Counted from the first letter of the stretch, positions 8,226 to 17,176 are shown. The stretch: 45,805 nucleotides of DNA from Clostridia bacterium (GCA_017504785.1 JAFVQL010000009.1:1-45805); one strand, 5' to 3'. Numbers and translations are program-made. The notes: generated from the letters alone by a model not told the origin.

Positions 8226-9419
8226 ATGAAGATCGAAGAAGTTATCCTTTGTAAATACGGTGAGATCATCTTGAAGGGTGCAAACCGCCAGAACTTTGAA
8301 AGTGCGCTCGTGAAGGAGCTGCGCCGCCGCGCCTCGGTGCACGGCACGTTTAAGATCTACTCTCGCCAGAGCACGATCTACGTAGAGCCGCAGGACGAAT
8401 TTTGCGATATGGACGGTATGTACGAGGCGGCAAAATGCGTGTTCGGCATCGTCGGTGTCAACCGTGCCGCCGTATGTGAAAAGAATATGGAGAGCATCCG
8501 TAAGGTAGCGAAGGAGTACCTTCCCGCAAAGCTTTGCGGCAAAAAGACCTTCAAGGTGGAGGGCAAGCGCTCGGATAAGGCGTTTCCCTTTACCTCGCCC
8601 GAGATATCTGCCGAGATCGGCGGCGTGATCCTCGAAAACGTGCGCGGCATTCGCGTCAACGTCCGTGATCCCGAGGTGACGGTCACGGTCGAGGTCAGAG
8701 AAGAAAACGCTTTTATCCGCGCGGGCCAGGAGCCGGGCGCGGGCGGTCTGCCTCTGCGCTCTGCGGGGCGCGGCCTTCTGCTCCTTTCGGGCGGTATCGA
8801 TTCTCCCGTCGCGGGCTGCCTGATGGCAAAGCGCGGCCTTGAGATCGAGGCGTTGCATTTTGAATCCTATCCTTATACCTCGGAGCGCGCAAAGGAAAAG
8901 GTTATGACCTTGGCGGAAAAAATGTGCAAATTCTGCTCCCGCATCCACGTGCACACCATCTCCCTGACGCACGTGCAGGAAGAGATCCGCGACCGTTGCC
9001 AGGAGGATTACTTCACCCTGATCCTGCGTGTCTTTATGATGCGCCTTGCTGAGCGCTGTGCGAGAGAGTATAAGTGTGACTGTCTTGTCACGGGCGAAAG
9101 CCTTGGACAGGTGGCGTCGCAGACCTTGAAGGCGATCGCCGTCACGGACAGCGTGGTGGATATGCCCGTCTTCCGCCCCTGCATCGGTATGGATAAGAAC
9201 GAGATCGTGATCGAAGCGCGCCGCTACGATACCTTCGATACCTCGATCCTTCCTTATGAGGATTGCTGCACGGTGTTCACGCCTCGCCATCCCAAGACCC
9301 AGCCTAAGCGCGAGGAAGTGATGGCAGAGCTTGCAAAGCTCGATTTCGATGCGCTGATGGAAGAGGCGTACGCAACGATGACCACCGAAACCAAGCTCGT
9401 TTTTGAAAATTACAGATGA
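8226..9419 (+). CDS. thiI: tRNA 4-thiouridine synthetase ThiI, short form
   Basis: A 397-residue enzyme that adenylates U8 of tRNA for sulfur transfer and, in many bacteria, also supplies sulfur for thiazole synthesis. An N-terminal ferredoxin-like/THUMP region (about 1-165) is followed by the PP-loop LLLLSGGIDSPVAG near residues 180-193 and a later HLGQVASQT-type region (GESLGQVASQ). The C-terminal EDCCTVFTPRHPKTQP carries the conserved cysteine. There is no rhodanese domain, so an external sulfur donor is needed; no cysteine desulfurase gene is adjacent, unlike the common nifS-thiI pair. The start is ATG 8226 after AAAAGAGAAGAA. Confidence 0.92.
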   Translation: MKIEEVILCKYGEIILKGANRQNFESALVKELRRRASVHGTFKIYSRQSTIYVEPQDEFCDMDGMYEAAKCVFGIVGVNRAAVCEKNMESIRKVAKEYLPAKLCGKKTFKVEGKRSDKAFPFTSPEISAEIGGVILENVRGIRVNVRDPEVTVTVEVREENAFIRAGQEPGAGGLPLRSAGRGLLLLSGGIDSPVAGCLMAKRGLEIEALHFESYPYTSERAKEKVMTLAEKMCKFCSRIHVHTISLTHVQEEIRDRCQEDYFTLILRVFMMRLAERCAREYKCDCLVTGESLGQVASQTLKAIAVTDSVVDMPVFRPCIGMDKNEIVIEARRYDTFDTSILPYEDCCTVFTPRHPKTQPKREEVMAELAKLDFDALMEEAYATMTTETKLVFENYR

Positions 9420-9426
9420 TTTTTCG

Positions 9427-9448
9427 CCCGTGCGCGGGAATTTTGTTT
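9427..9448 (+). terminator. Weak possible terminator after thiI
   Basis: A CCCG-TGCG-CGGG mini-stem (9427-9438) is followed by AATTTTGTTT. The stem is only four pairs, so confidence is low. Confidence 0.3.
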
Positions 9449-9455
9449 AAATATC

Positions 9456-9484
9456 TTGACAAATATTTTCTTTTATGATAAAAT
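9456..9484 (+). promoter_or_regulatory. Sigma-A promoter of the valS T-box transcript
   Basis: TTGACA (9456-9461), a 17-nt spacer and TAAAAT (9479-9484), immediately upstream of the T-box leader. Confidence 0.85.
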
Positions 9485-9489
9485 ATGTG

Positions 9490-9741
9490 CCGTATGAGGT
9501 TTTCTCGCAAAAAGAGGCCTCTGTCAAGCCCTGGAAAAGAGAATGCACGGTTGGTGAAAGCTGCATAGGGTGAAACAGGCGGTGTAGCTTTTTGTCCCCT
9601 TGGGGATCTCCGGGAAGAACGGCCCTTGGCTTATTAGACCCCGGCGCGTGAGCCGCGTTAACGGCATGGAGTGATAAATTCGGGTGGTACCGCGTACATA
9701 ACGCCCCGAGGACGGATATTTTCGTCCTCGGGGCTTTTTTT
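9490..9741 (+). promoter_or_regulatory. Valine T-box riboswitch with transcription terminator
   Basis: The conserved T-box AATTCGGGTGGTACCGCG lies at 9677-9694; its TGGT can pair with the ACCA end of tRNA-Val. Stem I is readable: CAAAAAG near 9508 pairs with CTTTTTG (9588-9594), CTGT with ACAG, CCCT with AGGG and ATGCA with TGCAT around GGTTGGTGAAAGC. The 3' side of the specifier loop reads GCGGTGTAG (9579-9587), holding the valine codons GTG (9582-9584) and GTA (9584-9586). The terminator has 12-base arms, 9703-9714 and 9723-9734, and T7. Uncharged tRNA-Val should favour the antiterminator and switch on valS. Confidence 0.95.
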
Positions 9742-9779
9742 GATTTCAAAATAATAAATATATAAGCGAGGACACAGGT

Positions 9780-12413
9780 ATGAACAAGGAATTACCGAAG
9801 AATTATGCCCCTTCGGAATTTGAGGATCGCATCTATAAAAATTGGTGCGACAAGGGCTATTTTAAGCCCGATGCGGACAAGAAAAAGCCCGCGTTTTCGA
9901 TCGTTATCCCCCCGCCCAACGTAACGGGACAGCTGCACATGGGACACGCGCTGGACGAAACTCTGCAGGACGTTCTCTGCCGTTATAAGAGAATGCAGGG
10001 CTTTTCCACCCTTTGGGTGCCCGGCACGGACCATGCGGGCATTGCTACCCAGATCAAGGTAGAGGAGAACCTTCGCGTAAACGAGGGCCTCACGCGCTAT
10101 GACCTTGGCCGCGAGAAGTTTCTTGAGAGAGTTTGGGACTGGAAGAATCAGTACGGCTCCCGCATCATCAATCAGTTAAAGAAGCTCGGCGCATCCTGCG
10201 ATTGGTCACGCGAGCGCTTCACGATGGACGAGGGATGCTCCCGCGCCGTACGCGAGGTGTTCGTAAACCTCTACAATAAGGGCCTCATCTACCGCGGCTA
10301 CCGCATCATCAACTGGTGCCCCAATTGCCGCACCGCGCTTTCGGATGCCGAGGTGGAATATACCGAGCAGCCCGGCGCATTCTGGCACGTTCGCTATCCC
10401 GTGAAGGGAAGCGAGGGTGAGTACGTGATCATCGCTACCACCCGTCCCGAGACCATGCTGGGCGATACCGCCGTTGCCGTGCATCCCGAGGACGAAAGAT
10501 ATAAGCACCTCGTCGGCAAGAGCCTGATCTTGCCTCTGGTCGGCCGCGAGATCCCCGTGATCGCCGATGAATACGTAGAGCGCGATTTCGGAACCGGCTG
10601 CGTGAAGATCACGCCCGCGCACGACCCGAACGACTTTGAGGTCGGAAAGCGTCATAACCTTGAGATCATCAAGACCTTCAATGACGACGCTACCATCAGC
10701 GAGCAGTGGGGCGGCAAGTATGCGGGCATGGATCGCTTTGAGGCGAGAAAGGCCATGGTTGCGGATCTGGAGGCACAGGGCTTCCTCGTAAAGACCGAGC
10801 CGTATTCGCACAACGTCGGCACCTGCTATCGTTGCAAGACCACCGTAGAGCCTTTGACCTCGGATCAGTGGTTCGTGAAGATGGAGCCGTTGGCAAAGCC
10901 CGCTTTGGAGGTCGTTAAGAACGGAGAAGTGAAGTTCGAGCCCGAGCGCTTCTCCAAGACCTATATCAACTGGATGGAAAACTGCCACGACTGGTGCATT
11001 TCGCGTCAGCTCTGGTGGGGTCACCGCATTCCCGCGTTCTACTGCGATTCCTGCGGGGAGATGACGGTTTCCAAGACCGATATTGACGTTTGCCCGAAGT
11101 GCGGCGCGAAGGTGCGCCAGGAGGAGGACGTGCTGGATACCTGGTTCTCGTCCGCGCTCTGGCCCTTCTCCACGATGGGCTGGCCGGATAACACCGAGGA
11201 TCTGGCGCGCTATTATCCCACAGACGTGCTCGTTACCGGCTACGATATTATCTTCTTCTGGGTTGCGAGAATGATCTTCTCCGCACTTGAGCACACCGGC
11301 AAAAAGCCCTTCTCCACCGTGTTTATCCACGGCCTTGTAAGAGACGCCAAGGGCAGAAAGATGTCCAAGTCCCTCGGCAACGGTATCGATCCCTTGCAGA
11401 TGATCGAGCAGTACGGTGCGGACGCGCTCCGCTTCGCGCTTGCAACGGGCAATGCACCCGGTAACGATATGCGCTTCTCGGACGAGAAGATCGAGGCCGC
11501 GAGAAACTTTGCCAATAAGCTTTGGAATGCATCTCGCTTCGTGCTTATGAATCTTGACGAGGAGGACACCGCCGCGTTGCCCGCAGAGCAGGAAATGGCG
11601 ATCGAGGACCGCTGGATCCTCTCCCGCCTTGCAAAAACGGTTGCCACCGTAGAAGAGAATATGGATAACTTCGAGCTTGGCGTAGCACTCGGTGAGATCT
11701 ATAACTTCACCTGGGATACCTTCTGCGATTGGTATATCGAGATGGCGAAGAGCCGTATCTTTGAGAAGGGAAGTGCCGGCGCGAAGACCGCAAAGAGCGT
11801 GCTTTGCTACGTGCTCACCGCGATTTTGAAGCTCCTGCATCCCTTCATGCCCTTCATCACCGAGGAGATCTACGGCGCGCTTCCCGGCGCGGGCGAGAGC
11901 ATCATGATCTCCGCGTATCCCGATGCAAAGAGCATTCCCGTATACGAGGATGCCGCAGAGGATATTGACCGTATTATCACCGCGATCACTGCGATCCGTA
12001 ACCGCCGCGCGGAAATGAACGTTCCGCCCTCGAAGCGTGCAAAGCTCTTCGTCGTTACCAAGTATGAGAGCACCTTCAAGAGCACCGCGAAGATCCTTGA
12101 AAAGCTTGCGGGCGTATCCGAGGTCGTTTTGACGGATGCGTATGCGGGCGAGGACGCCGTTGCGATCGCAACCGAGGCGGGCAACCTCTATATCCCCCTT
12201 GCGGACGTGATCGATTTCGAGAAGGAAAAGGCGCGCCTTACCGCCGAGATCGAGAAGAACGAGGGCGAGATCCTTCGCATTGAAAAGAAGCTTGCCAACG
12301 AGGGCTTCGTTGCAAAAGCACCTGCGGCTGTAATTGAGGGCGAAAAGAAGAAGCTTGAAAAGTATCTCTCCACCAGAGAGTCGCTTGCCGCCGCTATTGC
12401 AAAACTCAAGTAA
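9780..12413 (+). CDS. valS: Valyl-tRNA synthetase
   Basis: An 877-residue class I aminoacyl-tRNA synthetase that charges tRNA-Val in the cytoplasm. The HIGH motif is HMGH at residues 53-56 within [15 protein letters not shown], and KMSKS is at 527-531. Between them lie the editing domain ([17 protein letters not shown]) and two CxxC pairs (CDSCGE, CPKCGA) typical of zinc-binding insertions. The C-terminal 65 residues form the tRNA-binding coiled coil seen in ValRS. Length is normal. Expression is governed by the T-box leader. The next gene begins 35 nt after the stop with no terminator, so the LRR and HAD genes may share its transcript. Confidence 0.97.
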   Translation: MNKELPKNYAPSEFEDRIYKNWCDKGYFKPDADKKKPAFSIVIPPPNVTGQLHMGHALDETLQDVLCRYKRMQGFSTLWVPGTDHAGIATQIKVEENLRVNEGLTRYDLGREKFLERVWDWKNQYGSRIINQLKKLGASCDWSRERFTMDEGCSRAVREVFVNLYNKGLIYRGYRIINWCPNCRTALSDAEVEYTEQPGAFWHVRYPVKGSEGEYVIIATTRPETMLGDTAVAVHPEDERYKHLVGKSLILPLVGREIPVIADEYVERDFGTGCVKITPAHDPNDFEVGKRHNLEIIKTFNDDATISEQWGGKYAGMDRFEARKAMVADLEAQGFLVKTEPYSHNVGTCYRCKTTVEPLTSDQWFVKMEPLAKPALEVVKNGEVKFEPERFSKTYINWMENCHDWCISRQLWWGHRIPAFYCDSCGEMTVSKTDIDVCPKCGAKVRQEEDVLDTWFSSALWPFSTMGWPDNTEDLARYYPTDVLVTGYDIIFFWVARMIFSALEHTGKKPFSTVFIHGLVRDAKGRKMSKSLGNGIDPLQMIEQYGADALRFALATGNAPGNDMRFSDEKIEAARNFANKLWNASRFVLMNLDEEDTAALPAEQEMAIEDRWILSRLAKTVATVEENMDNFELGVALGEIYNFTWDTFCDWYIEMAKSRIFEKGSAGAKTAKSVLCYVLTAILKLLHPFMPFITEEIYGALPGAGESIMISAYPDAKSIPVYEDAAEDIDRIITAITAIRNRRAEMNVPPSKRAKLFVVTKYESTFKSTAKILEKLAGVSEVVLTDAYAGEDAVAIATEAGNLYIPLADVIDFEKEKARLTAEIEKNEGEILRIEKKLANEGFVAKAPAAVIEGEKKKLEKYLSTRESLAAAIAKLK

Positions 12414-12448
12414 TTTGCAAACAATCATTTGCAAATATAGCGTTTATC

Positions 12449-13342
12449 ATGATAGAACTTGAAAACCTGTCCTCGGTTATTTATGCGGGGCAGTACGATA
12501 ATGAAAGCGTTCCGGAAACGCTTGTGATAGAAGACGGTGTGGAGGAGATCGCGGAGAATGCCTTTCGCTTCTTTTCCTCTCTTAAAAAGGTCGTCCTCCC
12601 TCCGTCGCTTCGCCGCATCAGTGCGGCCGCCTTCGCGGATTGCAAAAACCTCGCAGAGATATCGATCCCCTTCGGCCTCCTTGAGATCGGAGACGAGGCG
12701 TTCAGCGCCTGCTCTTCTCTCACGGGCATTCGCCTGCCCGACAGCGTGATGCATATCGGCGAGGGATGCTTCGAGGGGTGCGCCTCGCTTTCCGCCGTGA
12801 AGCTCTCCGAGAGCCTCGGCTCGATCGGTGCGGGCGCATTCTCCTTCTGCTTTAATCTTCATCATATCGAGATCCCCGATAGCTGCTATGCGATCGAATT
12901 TAACGCCTTTTCGGGTTGCTTTTCCTTGGAAAGCGTGAAGCTTTCGCGCAATATGCAAAGCGTGGAGGAATCGCTTTTTGAAGGATGCCGCAGTCTTTCG
13001 GCGATCGATCTGCCGGCAGGGCTCGTGCGTATCGGTCGCCGCGCCTTCCGCGGCTGTGCAAAGCTCGTTTCTCTGATCCTTCCGGTCTCTCTGCTTGAGA
13101 TCGGTCTGGATGCCTTTGCGGACTGTGCGGCTCTATGCCGCCTTGCTATCCCAAAGGGCGTGCGCGAGCTTGAGGATAACGAGGTCTTTAACGGATGCGC
13201 CTCCTTGCGCGAGATCTCTTACGGCGGCAACGCAGAGGAGTGGGAGCGCCTGCTCGGCGGTAAAACGCTGACGGTGCCGACCGCCGCGGGTGCGATCATT
13301 ACCCCGAAAATCTATTTTTTGGACGTGAAAAATGAAATTTAA
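12449..13342 (+). CDS. Cytoplasmic BspA-type leucine-rich-repeat protein
   Basis: A 297-residue protein made almost entirely of about ten LRR_5 repeats of 22-23 residues, with the pattern I...AF..C..L..I.LP..L..IG, as in BspA-like surface proteins. Unlike most of that family it has no signal peptide, transmembrane helix or sorting motif, so it is predicted to be cytoplasmic. No convincing ribosome site precedes ATG 12449, which sits 35 nt after valS, so translation may rely on coupling. Its end overlaps the HAD gene by 11 bp. Function unknown; such repeats usually bind proteins. A missing upstream signal exon-like segment is not seen, because the valS stop lies directly upstream. Confidence 0.85.
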   Translation: MIELENLSSVIYAGQYDNESVPETLVIEDGVEEIAENAFRFFSSLKKVVLPPSLRRISAAAFADCKNLAEISIPFGLLEIGDEAFSACSSLTGIRLPDSVMHIGEGCFEGCASLSAVKLSESLGSIGAGAFSFCFNLHHIEIPDSCYAIEFNAFSGCFSLESVKLSRNMQSVEESLFEGCRSLSAIDLPAGLVRIGRRAFRGCAKLVSLILPVSLLEIGLDAFADCAALCRLAIPKGVRELEDNEVFNGCASLREISYGGNAEEWERLLGGKTLTVPTAAGAIITPKIYFLDVKNEI

Positions 13343-13997
13343 ATGCTTGGTCCTTGACCACGACGATACGGTTGTCAACAGTACGGCAACCATTCATTAC
13401 CCTTGCTTTGTCGAGTATCTTGCCGAGCGCAAGCCCCATCTTTCGGGCAAGTTCGACCTCGATACCTTCTTTCGCAAGAATTTCGATCCCGGCGTTCTGG
13501 AGTTTTTTGCAAACGACGTTGGGCTGACCGAAAGGGAAATGGAAGAGGAAGAATGTTATTGGCGCGACTTCGTGAAAAATCACGTTCCCGCGGTCTATCC
13601 CGGAATGCGAGAGATCATGGAGCGCTTCCTTGCCGAGGGGGGCATTCTTGCGGTTGCCTCGCATTCGCTCTCGTGCTATATCGAGCGTGACTATAAGGAA
13701 AACGGCCTGCCGCAGCCGTCGGTGATCTATGGCTGGGAAATGCCGAAGGAGAAGCGCAAGCCCGCCCCCTTCGCGCTAAACGATCTTTGTGAGCGCTTCG
13801 GTCTTCTGCCCGAGGAGATCTTGATGGTGGACGATCTGAAGCCCGGCTTCGATATGGCGCGCGCTGCGGGCGTTCCCTTCGCTGCCGCGGGCTGGGCGCA
13901 TAACATTGAAGAGATCGCGACCTTTATGCGCCGCCACTGCGATTATTACCTTTCGGATACCGCCGCGCTTTCCGCGCTTTTGTTCGCAGAGTCATAA
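13332..13997 (+). CDS. HAD-superfamily hydrolase, phosphoglycolate phosphatase-like
   Basis: A 221-residue haloacid dehalogenase-type phosphatase. Motif I is LDHDDT with nucleophile D9 and acid/base D11. Motif II is probably AVASHS near residue 115. The lysine motif lies in KEKRKPAPF, and motif IV is MVDDLKPG near 176-183. A helical cap (about 17-85) sits between motifs I and II, as in subfamily I. The ATG at 13332 overlaps the LRR gene. The substrate cannot be inferred; phosphoglycolate or a sugar phosphate is typical for this layout. Both this gene and the LRR gene may be read from the valS promoter, since no promoter is visible between them. Confidence 0.85.
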   Translation: MKFKCLVLDHDDTVVNSTATIHYPCFVEYLAERKPHLSGKFDLDTFFRKNFDPGVLEFFANDVGLTEREMEEEECYWRDFVKNHVPAVYPGMREIMERFLAEGGILAVASHSLSCYIERDYKENGLPQPSVIYGWEMPKEKRKPAPFALNDLCERFGLLPEEILMVDDLKPGFDMARAAGVPFAAAGWAHNIEEIATFMRRHCDYYLSDTAALSALLFAES

Positions 13998-14038
13998 AGC
14001 GGAGCATACCTTTCGGAATTTAGATTTTCCGTTTTCCC

Positions 14039-14067
14039 TTGACAAAGAGAGAAAAGAATAGTAAAAT
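14039..14067 (+). promoter_or_regulatory. Sigma-A promoter of the kduI fusion gene
   Basis: TTGACA (14039-14044), a 17-nt spacer and TAAAAT (14062-14067). Transcription would start near 14074, 36 nt before the probable start codon. Confidence 0.85.
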
Positions 14068-14109
14068 ATACTTGTAATACGTAAAGTAAAGCCATGTGAG
14101 GTGATTTTT

Positions 14110-15747
14110 ATCTTAAGCATCAAATTGATTTCCGCACAGGGTGACGTCAAGTTTAAGGCCTACGGTAACGAAATCGACGAGCGCTTTGATGGCTTGTACG
14201 AGCAGGGCGACAAGTTTCGCGTTGACCTCTCGGACACTACCTTCATGAAGATCTCGCTGGACGAGAATCTTCCCGAAAGCATCGTTTACGTGCCGGACGG
14301 ATCCTTTGAGTTTGTGATCCCCTTCGGTTATGAAAGAAAGGCGTGCTATGCGCCGTGTACCTTTGACGGTGTGAGCCATCGCGTTCGCGTCAGCGAGCCG
14401 ACGGAGGCGGAGGTTTACGGTGACCGTATGATCTCCCTCAACACGCACGATCGCCATAACGTGCCGAAGTATTACCCCCATGCGGTGGCAAACTTCGTAA
14501 CGCGCGAGGAGCCCTGCTTCTTTGAGCGCAATGCGATCGACGGCGTGACCGAGAACCATAGCCACGGCTCTTATCCCTATCACTCCTGGGGCGGCGGCCT
14601 TCGCGAGGATCTGGAATTCACGGTGCATTTCGGTATGCCGGTCGAGGTGAACGAGATCGTGATCCACCTCCGCGCCGATTTTCCCCACGATACGTACTGG
14701 AAAGAGGCTGACCTCGTGTTTGGCGACGGAACGGTACAGCACATCCATCTTGAAAAAACCGATGCAGGGCAGAGCTTTGCTTTCCCCGCGATCAGAACCG
14801 AGAGCGTAAAGCTCTGCGGATTCGTGCAGCAGCGCTTGGAGGACGGTTCGCTTTCCTTCGCCGCTCTGTCCCACTTTGCCGTAAACGGCCATTACATTAA
14901 AGAGGAGAATGAAGGAATGGAAGTCAGAAACGCATCCAACGCAAAAGACGTCAGATTTTATACCACGGATAGACTCAGAGAGGAATTTCACATTAAGAAC
15001 CTCTTCACTAAGGATAATATCCGCATGGTTTATAGCCACACCGACCGTATCATCGTGATCGGTATGATGCCCGTGTTTGCAAGCCTGCGCCTTGAGGCGG
15101 GTAAGGAGCTTGCCGCAGATTATTTCCTTCAGCGCCGTGAGCTTGGTTGCATCAATATCGGCGGTAAGGGTATCATCACCATTGACGGTGTTGAGTACGA
15201 AATGAACCCCCGTGACGGCATCTACGTAGGTATGGGCAATAAGGAGCTTCGCTTCAGAAGCGTAGATCCCGAGCATCCCGCGAAGTTCTATATGACCTCT
15301 TGCCCCGCACATACCGCATATCCCATCGTGAAGATCGACATCACGAAGGCGCGCAAGGTTCCCTGCGGCAGCGTTGAGGATTGCAACAAGAGAGTGATCA
15401 ATCAGTACATCCATCCCGAAGTGATCAAGTCCTGCCAGCTCGCCATGGGTCTGACGGAGCTTGAGGTCGGCTCAAACTGGAACACCATGCCCTGCCATAC
15501 CCATGACAGACGTATGGAGGTTTATATGTACCTCGATATGGGTCCCGACGATGCGGTATTTCACATGATGGGCGAGCCCAAGGAGACCCGCCACATTATC
15601 ATGCACAACGAGGAAGCCGTGATCTCTCCCTCCTGGTCCATCCACAGCGGCGTAGGCACGAAGAACTATTCGTTCATCTGGGCTATGTGCGGCGAGAACC
15701 AGGAATTCACGGATATGGATCATATTGAAACCAAAGAACTCCGCTAA
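14110..15747 (+). CDS. kduI: KduI isomerase fused to an N-terminal beta-rich domain
   Basis: The C-terminal 276 residues (from M at 14917) are a complete 5-keto-4-deoxyuronate isomerase, which converts the unsaturated-uronate product DKI into DKII. Zinc ligands H194, H196, E201 and H243 (numbered from that methionine) lie in CHTHDRRMEVY and WSIHSGVGT, in E. coli-like spacing. The preceding ~270 residues form a separate domain with a discoidin/galactose-binding look (DLEFTVHFGMPVEVNEIVIHLRAD). The start is unusual: GAGGTGAT (14098-14105) is an excellent ribosome site and points to ATC at 14110; the GTG at 14101 lies inside that site. A second ribosome site, GGAGAATGAAGGA, precedes ATG 14917, so KduI alone may also be made. 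Confidence 0.85.
   Translation: MLSIKLISAQGDVKFKAYGNEIDERFDGLYEQGDKFRVDLSDTTFMKISLDENLPESIVYVPDGSFEFVIPFGYERKACYAPCTFDGVSHRVRVSEPTEAEVYGDRMISLNTHDRHNVPKYYPHAVANFVTREEPCFFERNAIDGVTENHSHGSYPYHSWGGGLREDLEFTVHFGMPVEVNEIVIHLRADFPHDTYWKEADLVFGDGTVQHIHLEKTDAGQSFAFPAIRTESVKLCGFVQQRLEDGSLSFAALSHFAVNGHYIKEENEGMEVRNASNAKDVRFYTTDRLREEFHIKNLFTKDNIRMVYSHTDRIIVIGMMPVFASLRLEAGKELAADYFLQRRELGCINIGGKGIITIDGVEYEMNPRDGIYVGMGNKELRFRSVDPEHPAKFYMTSCPAHTAYPIVKIDITKARKVPCGSVEDCNKRVINQYIHPEVIKSCQLAMGLTELEVGSNWNTMPCHTHDRRMEVYMYLDMGPDDAVFHMMGEPKETRHIIMHNEEAVISPSWSIHSGVGTKNYSFIWAMCGENQEFTDMDHIETKELR
14917..15747 (+). CDS. kduI: Possible internal start giving KduI alone
   Basis: An in-frame ATG at 14917 follows AGAGGAGAATGAAGGA and gives a 276-residue protein, matching standalone KduI (about 278 in E. 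coli). This is an alternative product of the fusion gene, or the original gene start if the fusion arose by loss of a stop codon. It is not a separate locus. Confidence 0.5.
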   Translation: MEVRNASNAKDVRFYTTDRLREEFHIKNLFTKDNIRMVYSHTDRIIVIGMMPVFASLRLEAGKELAADYFLQRRELGCINIGGKGIITIDGVEYEMNPRDGIYVGMGNKELRFRSVDPEHPAKFYMTSCPAHTAYPIVKIDITKARKVPCGSVEDCNKRVINQYIHPEVIKSCQLAMGLTELEVGSNWNTMPCHTHDRRMEVYMYLDMGPDDAVFHMMGEPKETRHIIMHNEEAVISPSWSIHSGVGTKNYSFIWAMCGENQEFTDMDHIETKELR

Positions 15748-15759
15748 AAACAAAAATTA

Positions 15760-16210
15760 CGAAATACTGCGTTGTCGGTCGAGTCGCTCGGATCGCCGTA
15801 GTCATCTACGGCTTCACGTCGCTCCCGACCTTACGCCTTGTCTTTCAAAATTTTTGAGTTTTAACGCTGTGCACAGACGGAGCAAAGCGCGAGCGACGCT
15901 CGACATAGGAAGCTATGCCATCGCATTGCTCGCTCGGTTTGCCTCGTCTTGCGAAATTTCTCCTCGCCGAAAAAGCGAGAAAATCCGAAATACTGCGTTG
16001 TCGGTCGAGTCGCTCGGATCGCCGTAGGCAACTACGGCTTCACGTCGCTCCCGACCTTACGCCTTGTCTTTCAAAATTTTTGAGTTTTAACGCTGTGCAC
16101 AGACGGAGCAAAGCGCGAGCGACGCTCGACATAGGAAACTATGCCATCGCATTGCTCGCTCGGTTTGCCTCGTCTTGCGAAATTTCTCCTCGCCGAAAAA
16201 GGCGAGAGAA
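15760..16210. repeat. Tandem duplication of a 226-bp intergenic unit with nested hairpins
   Basis: Two nearly identical copies run 15760-15985 and about 15986-16210; differences are mostly in loops. Each unit holds two nested hairpins: GCCGTAG-NNNN-CTACGGC (15795-15812 and 16021-16038) inside a GTCGG/CCGAC outer stem, and CATAG-GAAR-CTATG (15904-15917 and 16130-16143) inside GCAAA..CGAGC/GCTCG..TTTGC. It fills the gap between kduI and kduD. Short open frames across it are repeat-driven and not called. Confidence 0.85.
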
Positions 16211-16248
16211 TAACACAATTTAAAAAACTAAATTAAGGAGTATATAAA

Positions 16249-17052
16249 ATGAGCAAGATCAGTTTTTGTCTTGAGGGTAAGGTTGCCCTTGTAACCGGCG
16301 CATCCTACGGTATCGGCTTTGCAATCGCAAAGGGCCTTGCAGGCGCAGGCGCAAAGATCGTATTCAACGATCTAAAGCAGGAGTTCGTTGATAGAGGCCT
16401 CGCGGCATACGCAGAGGCAGGCATCGACGCAAAGGGCTACGTTTGCGACGTTACCGATGAGGACGCTGTAAACGAAATGGTAGCAAAGATCGAGAAGGAA
16501 GTCGGCGTGATCGACATTCTCGTGAACAATGCAGGTATCATCAAGAGAATTCCTATGATCGAAATGAAGGCGGAGGAGTTCCGTCAGGTAATCGACGTTG
16601 ACCTGAACGCTCCTTTCATCGTTTCCAAGGCAGTTCTCCCCTCTATGATCAAGCAGAAGTCCGGTAAGATCATCAACATCTGCTCGATGATGAGTGAATT
16701 CGGCCGCGAGACCGTATCTGCTTACGCTTCCGCAAAGGGCGGTCTTAAGATGCTGACCAGAAACATCGCATCCGAGTACGGACAGTACAACATTCAGTGC
16801 AACGGTATCGGCCCCGGCTATATCGCAACGCCTCAGACCGCGCCCCTTCGTGAGAAGCAGGCAGACGGCTCCAAGCACCCCTTTGATAGCTTTATCACCG
16901 ACACCAAGACGCCCGCAGGCCGTTGGGGCGATCCCGAGGATCTTGCGGGTCCCGCCGTATTCCTTGCATCCGAGGCATCCAATTTCGTGAACGGACAGAT
17001 TCTGTACGTTGACGGCGGTATTCAGGCTTATTTCGGCAAACAGCCTTCGTAA
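16249..17052 (+). CDS. kduD: KduD-like SDR dehydrogenase (2-dehydro-3-deoxygluconate/gluconate 5-dehydrogenase)
   Basis: A 267-residue classical short-chain dehydrogenase. Visible features are the cofactor motif TGASYGIG (17-24), NNAG (near 93-96), the catalytic serine in CSMMSEF, YxxxK as YASAKGG and the family block PAGRWGDPEDLAGP. The sequence class covers KduD and gluconate 5-dehydrogenase. The neighbouring kduI argues for KduD, which reduces DKII to 2-keto-3-deoxygluconate with NAD(P)H. The ribosome site AAGGAG is ideally spaced from ATG 16249. Codon choice (GCA, GTA and CTT preferred) looks smoother than in its neighbours, which could mean high expression. No own promoter is clear; transcription may come through the repeat from kduI. 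Confidence 0.8.
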   Translation: MSKISFCLEGKVALVTGASYGIGFAIAKGLAGAGAKIVFNDLKQEFVDRGLAAYAEAGIDAKGYVCDVTDEDAVNEMVAKIEKEVGVIDILVNNAGIIKRIPMIEMKAEEFRQVIDVDLNAPFIVSKAVLPSMIKQKSGKIINICSMMSEFGRETVSAYASAKGGLKMLTRNIASEYGQYNIQCNGIGPGYIATPQTAPLREKQADGSKHPFDSFITDTKTPAGRWGDPEDLAGPAVFLASEASNFVNGQILYVDGGIQAYFGKQPS

Positions 17053-17090
17053 TTGGAGCTTCCGCTTTTTGTCAGCTTTTCCCGTTTTCC

Positions 17091-17160
17091 TCCTCTCGCG
17101 GTAGTTTTCTACCGCTTCGGAATGAAGAACGAAAAAATCTGCTCAAAAATCGTTTGCTCC
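17091..17160. repeat. Diverged copy of the intergenic hairpin element
   Basis: The hairpin GCGGTAG-TTTT-CTACCGC (17098-17115) is flanked by CCGTTTTC, CTCTCG, TTCGG and AACGAA blocks. These align colinearly with the element at 26103-26172, while the stem bases differ in a way that keeps pairing. Confidence 0.6.
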
Positions 17161-17176
17161 ATGGGCTTCCGCTTTT

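Noticed and set aside
8017-8229. Open frame of 70 codons in the thiI leader
   Set aside because: No ribosome site, low-complexity basic tail, and it overlaps the thiI start.
14101-14109. GTG at 14101 as start of the kduI fusion
   Set aside because: It lies inside the GAGGTGAT ribosome site and has no site of its own.
15725-16223. Two similar ~100-codon frames between kduI and kduD
   Set aside because: They are the same translation of the two 226-bp repeat copies, interrupted by structure-rich sequence and lacking ribosome sites.
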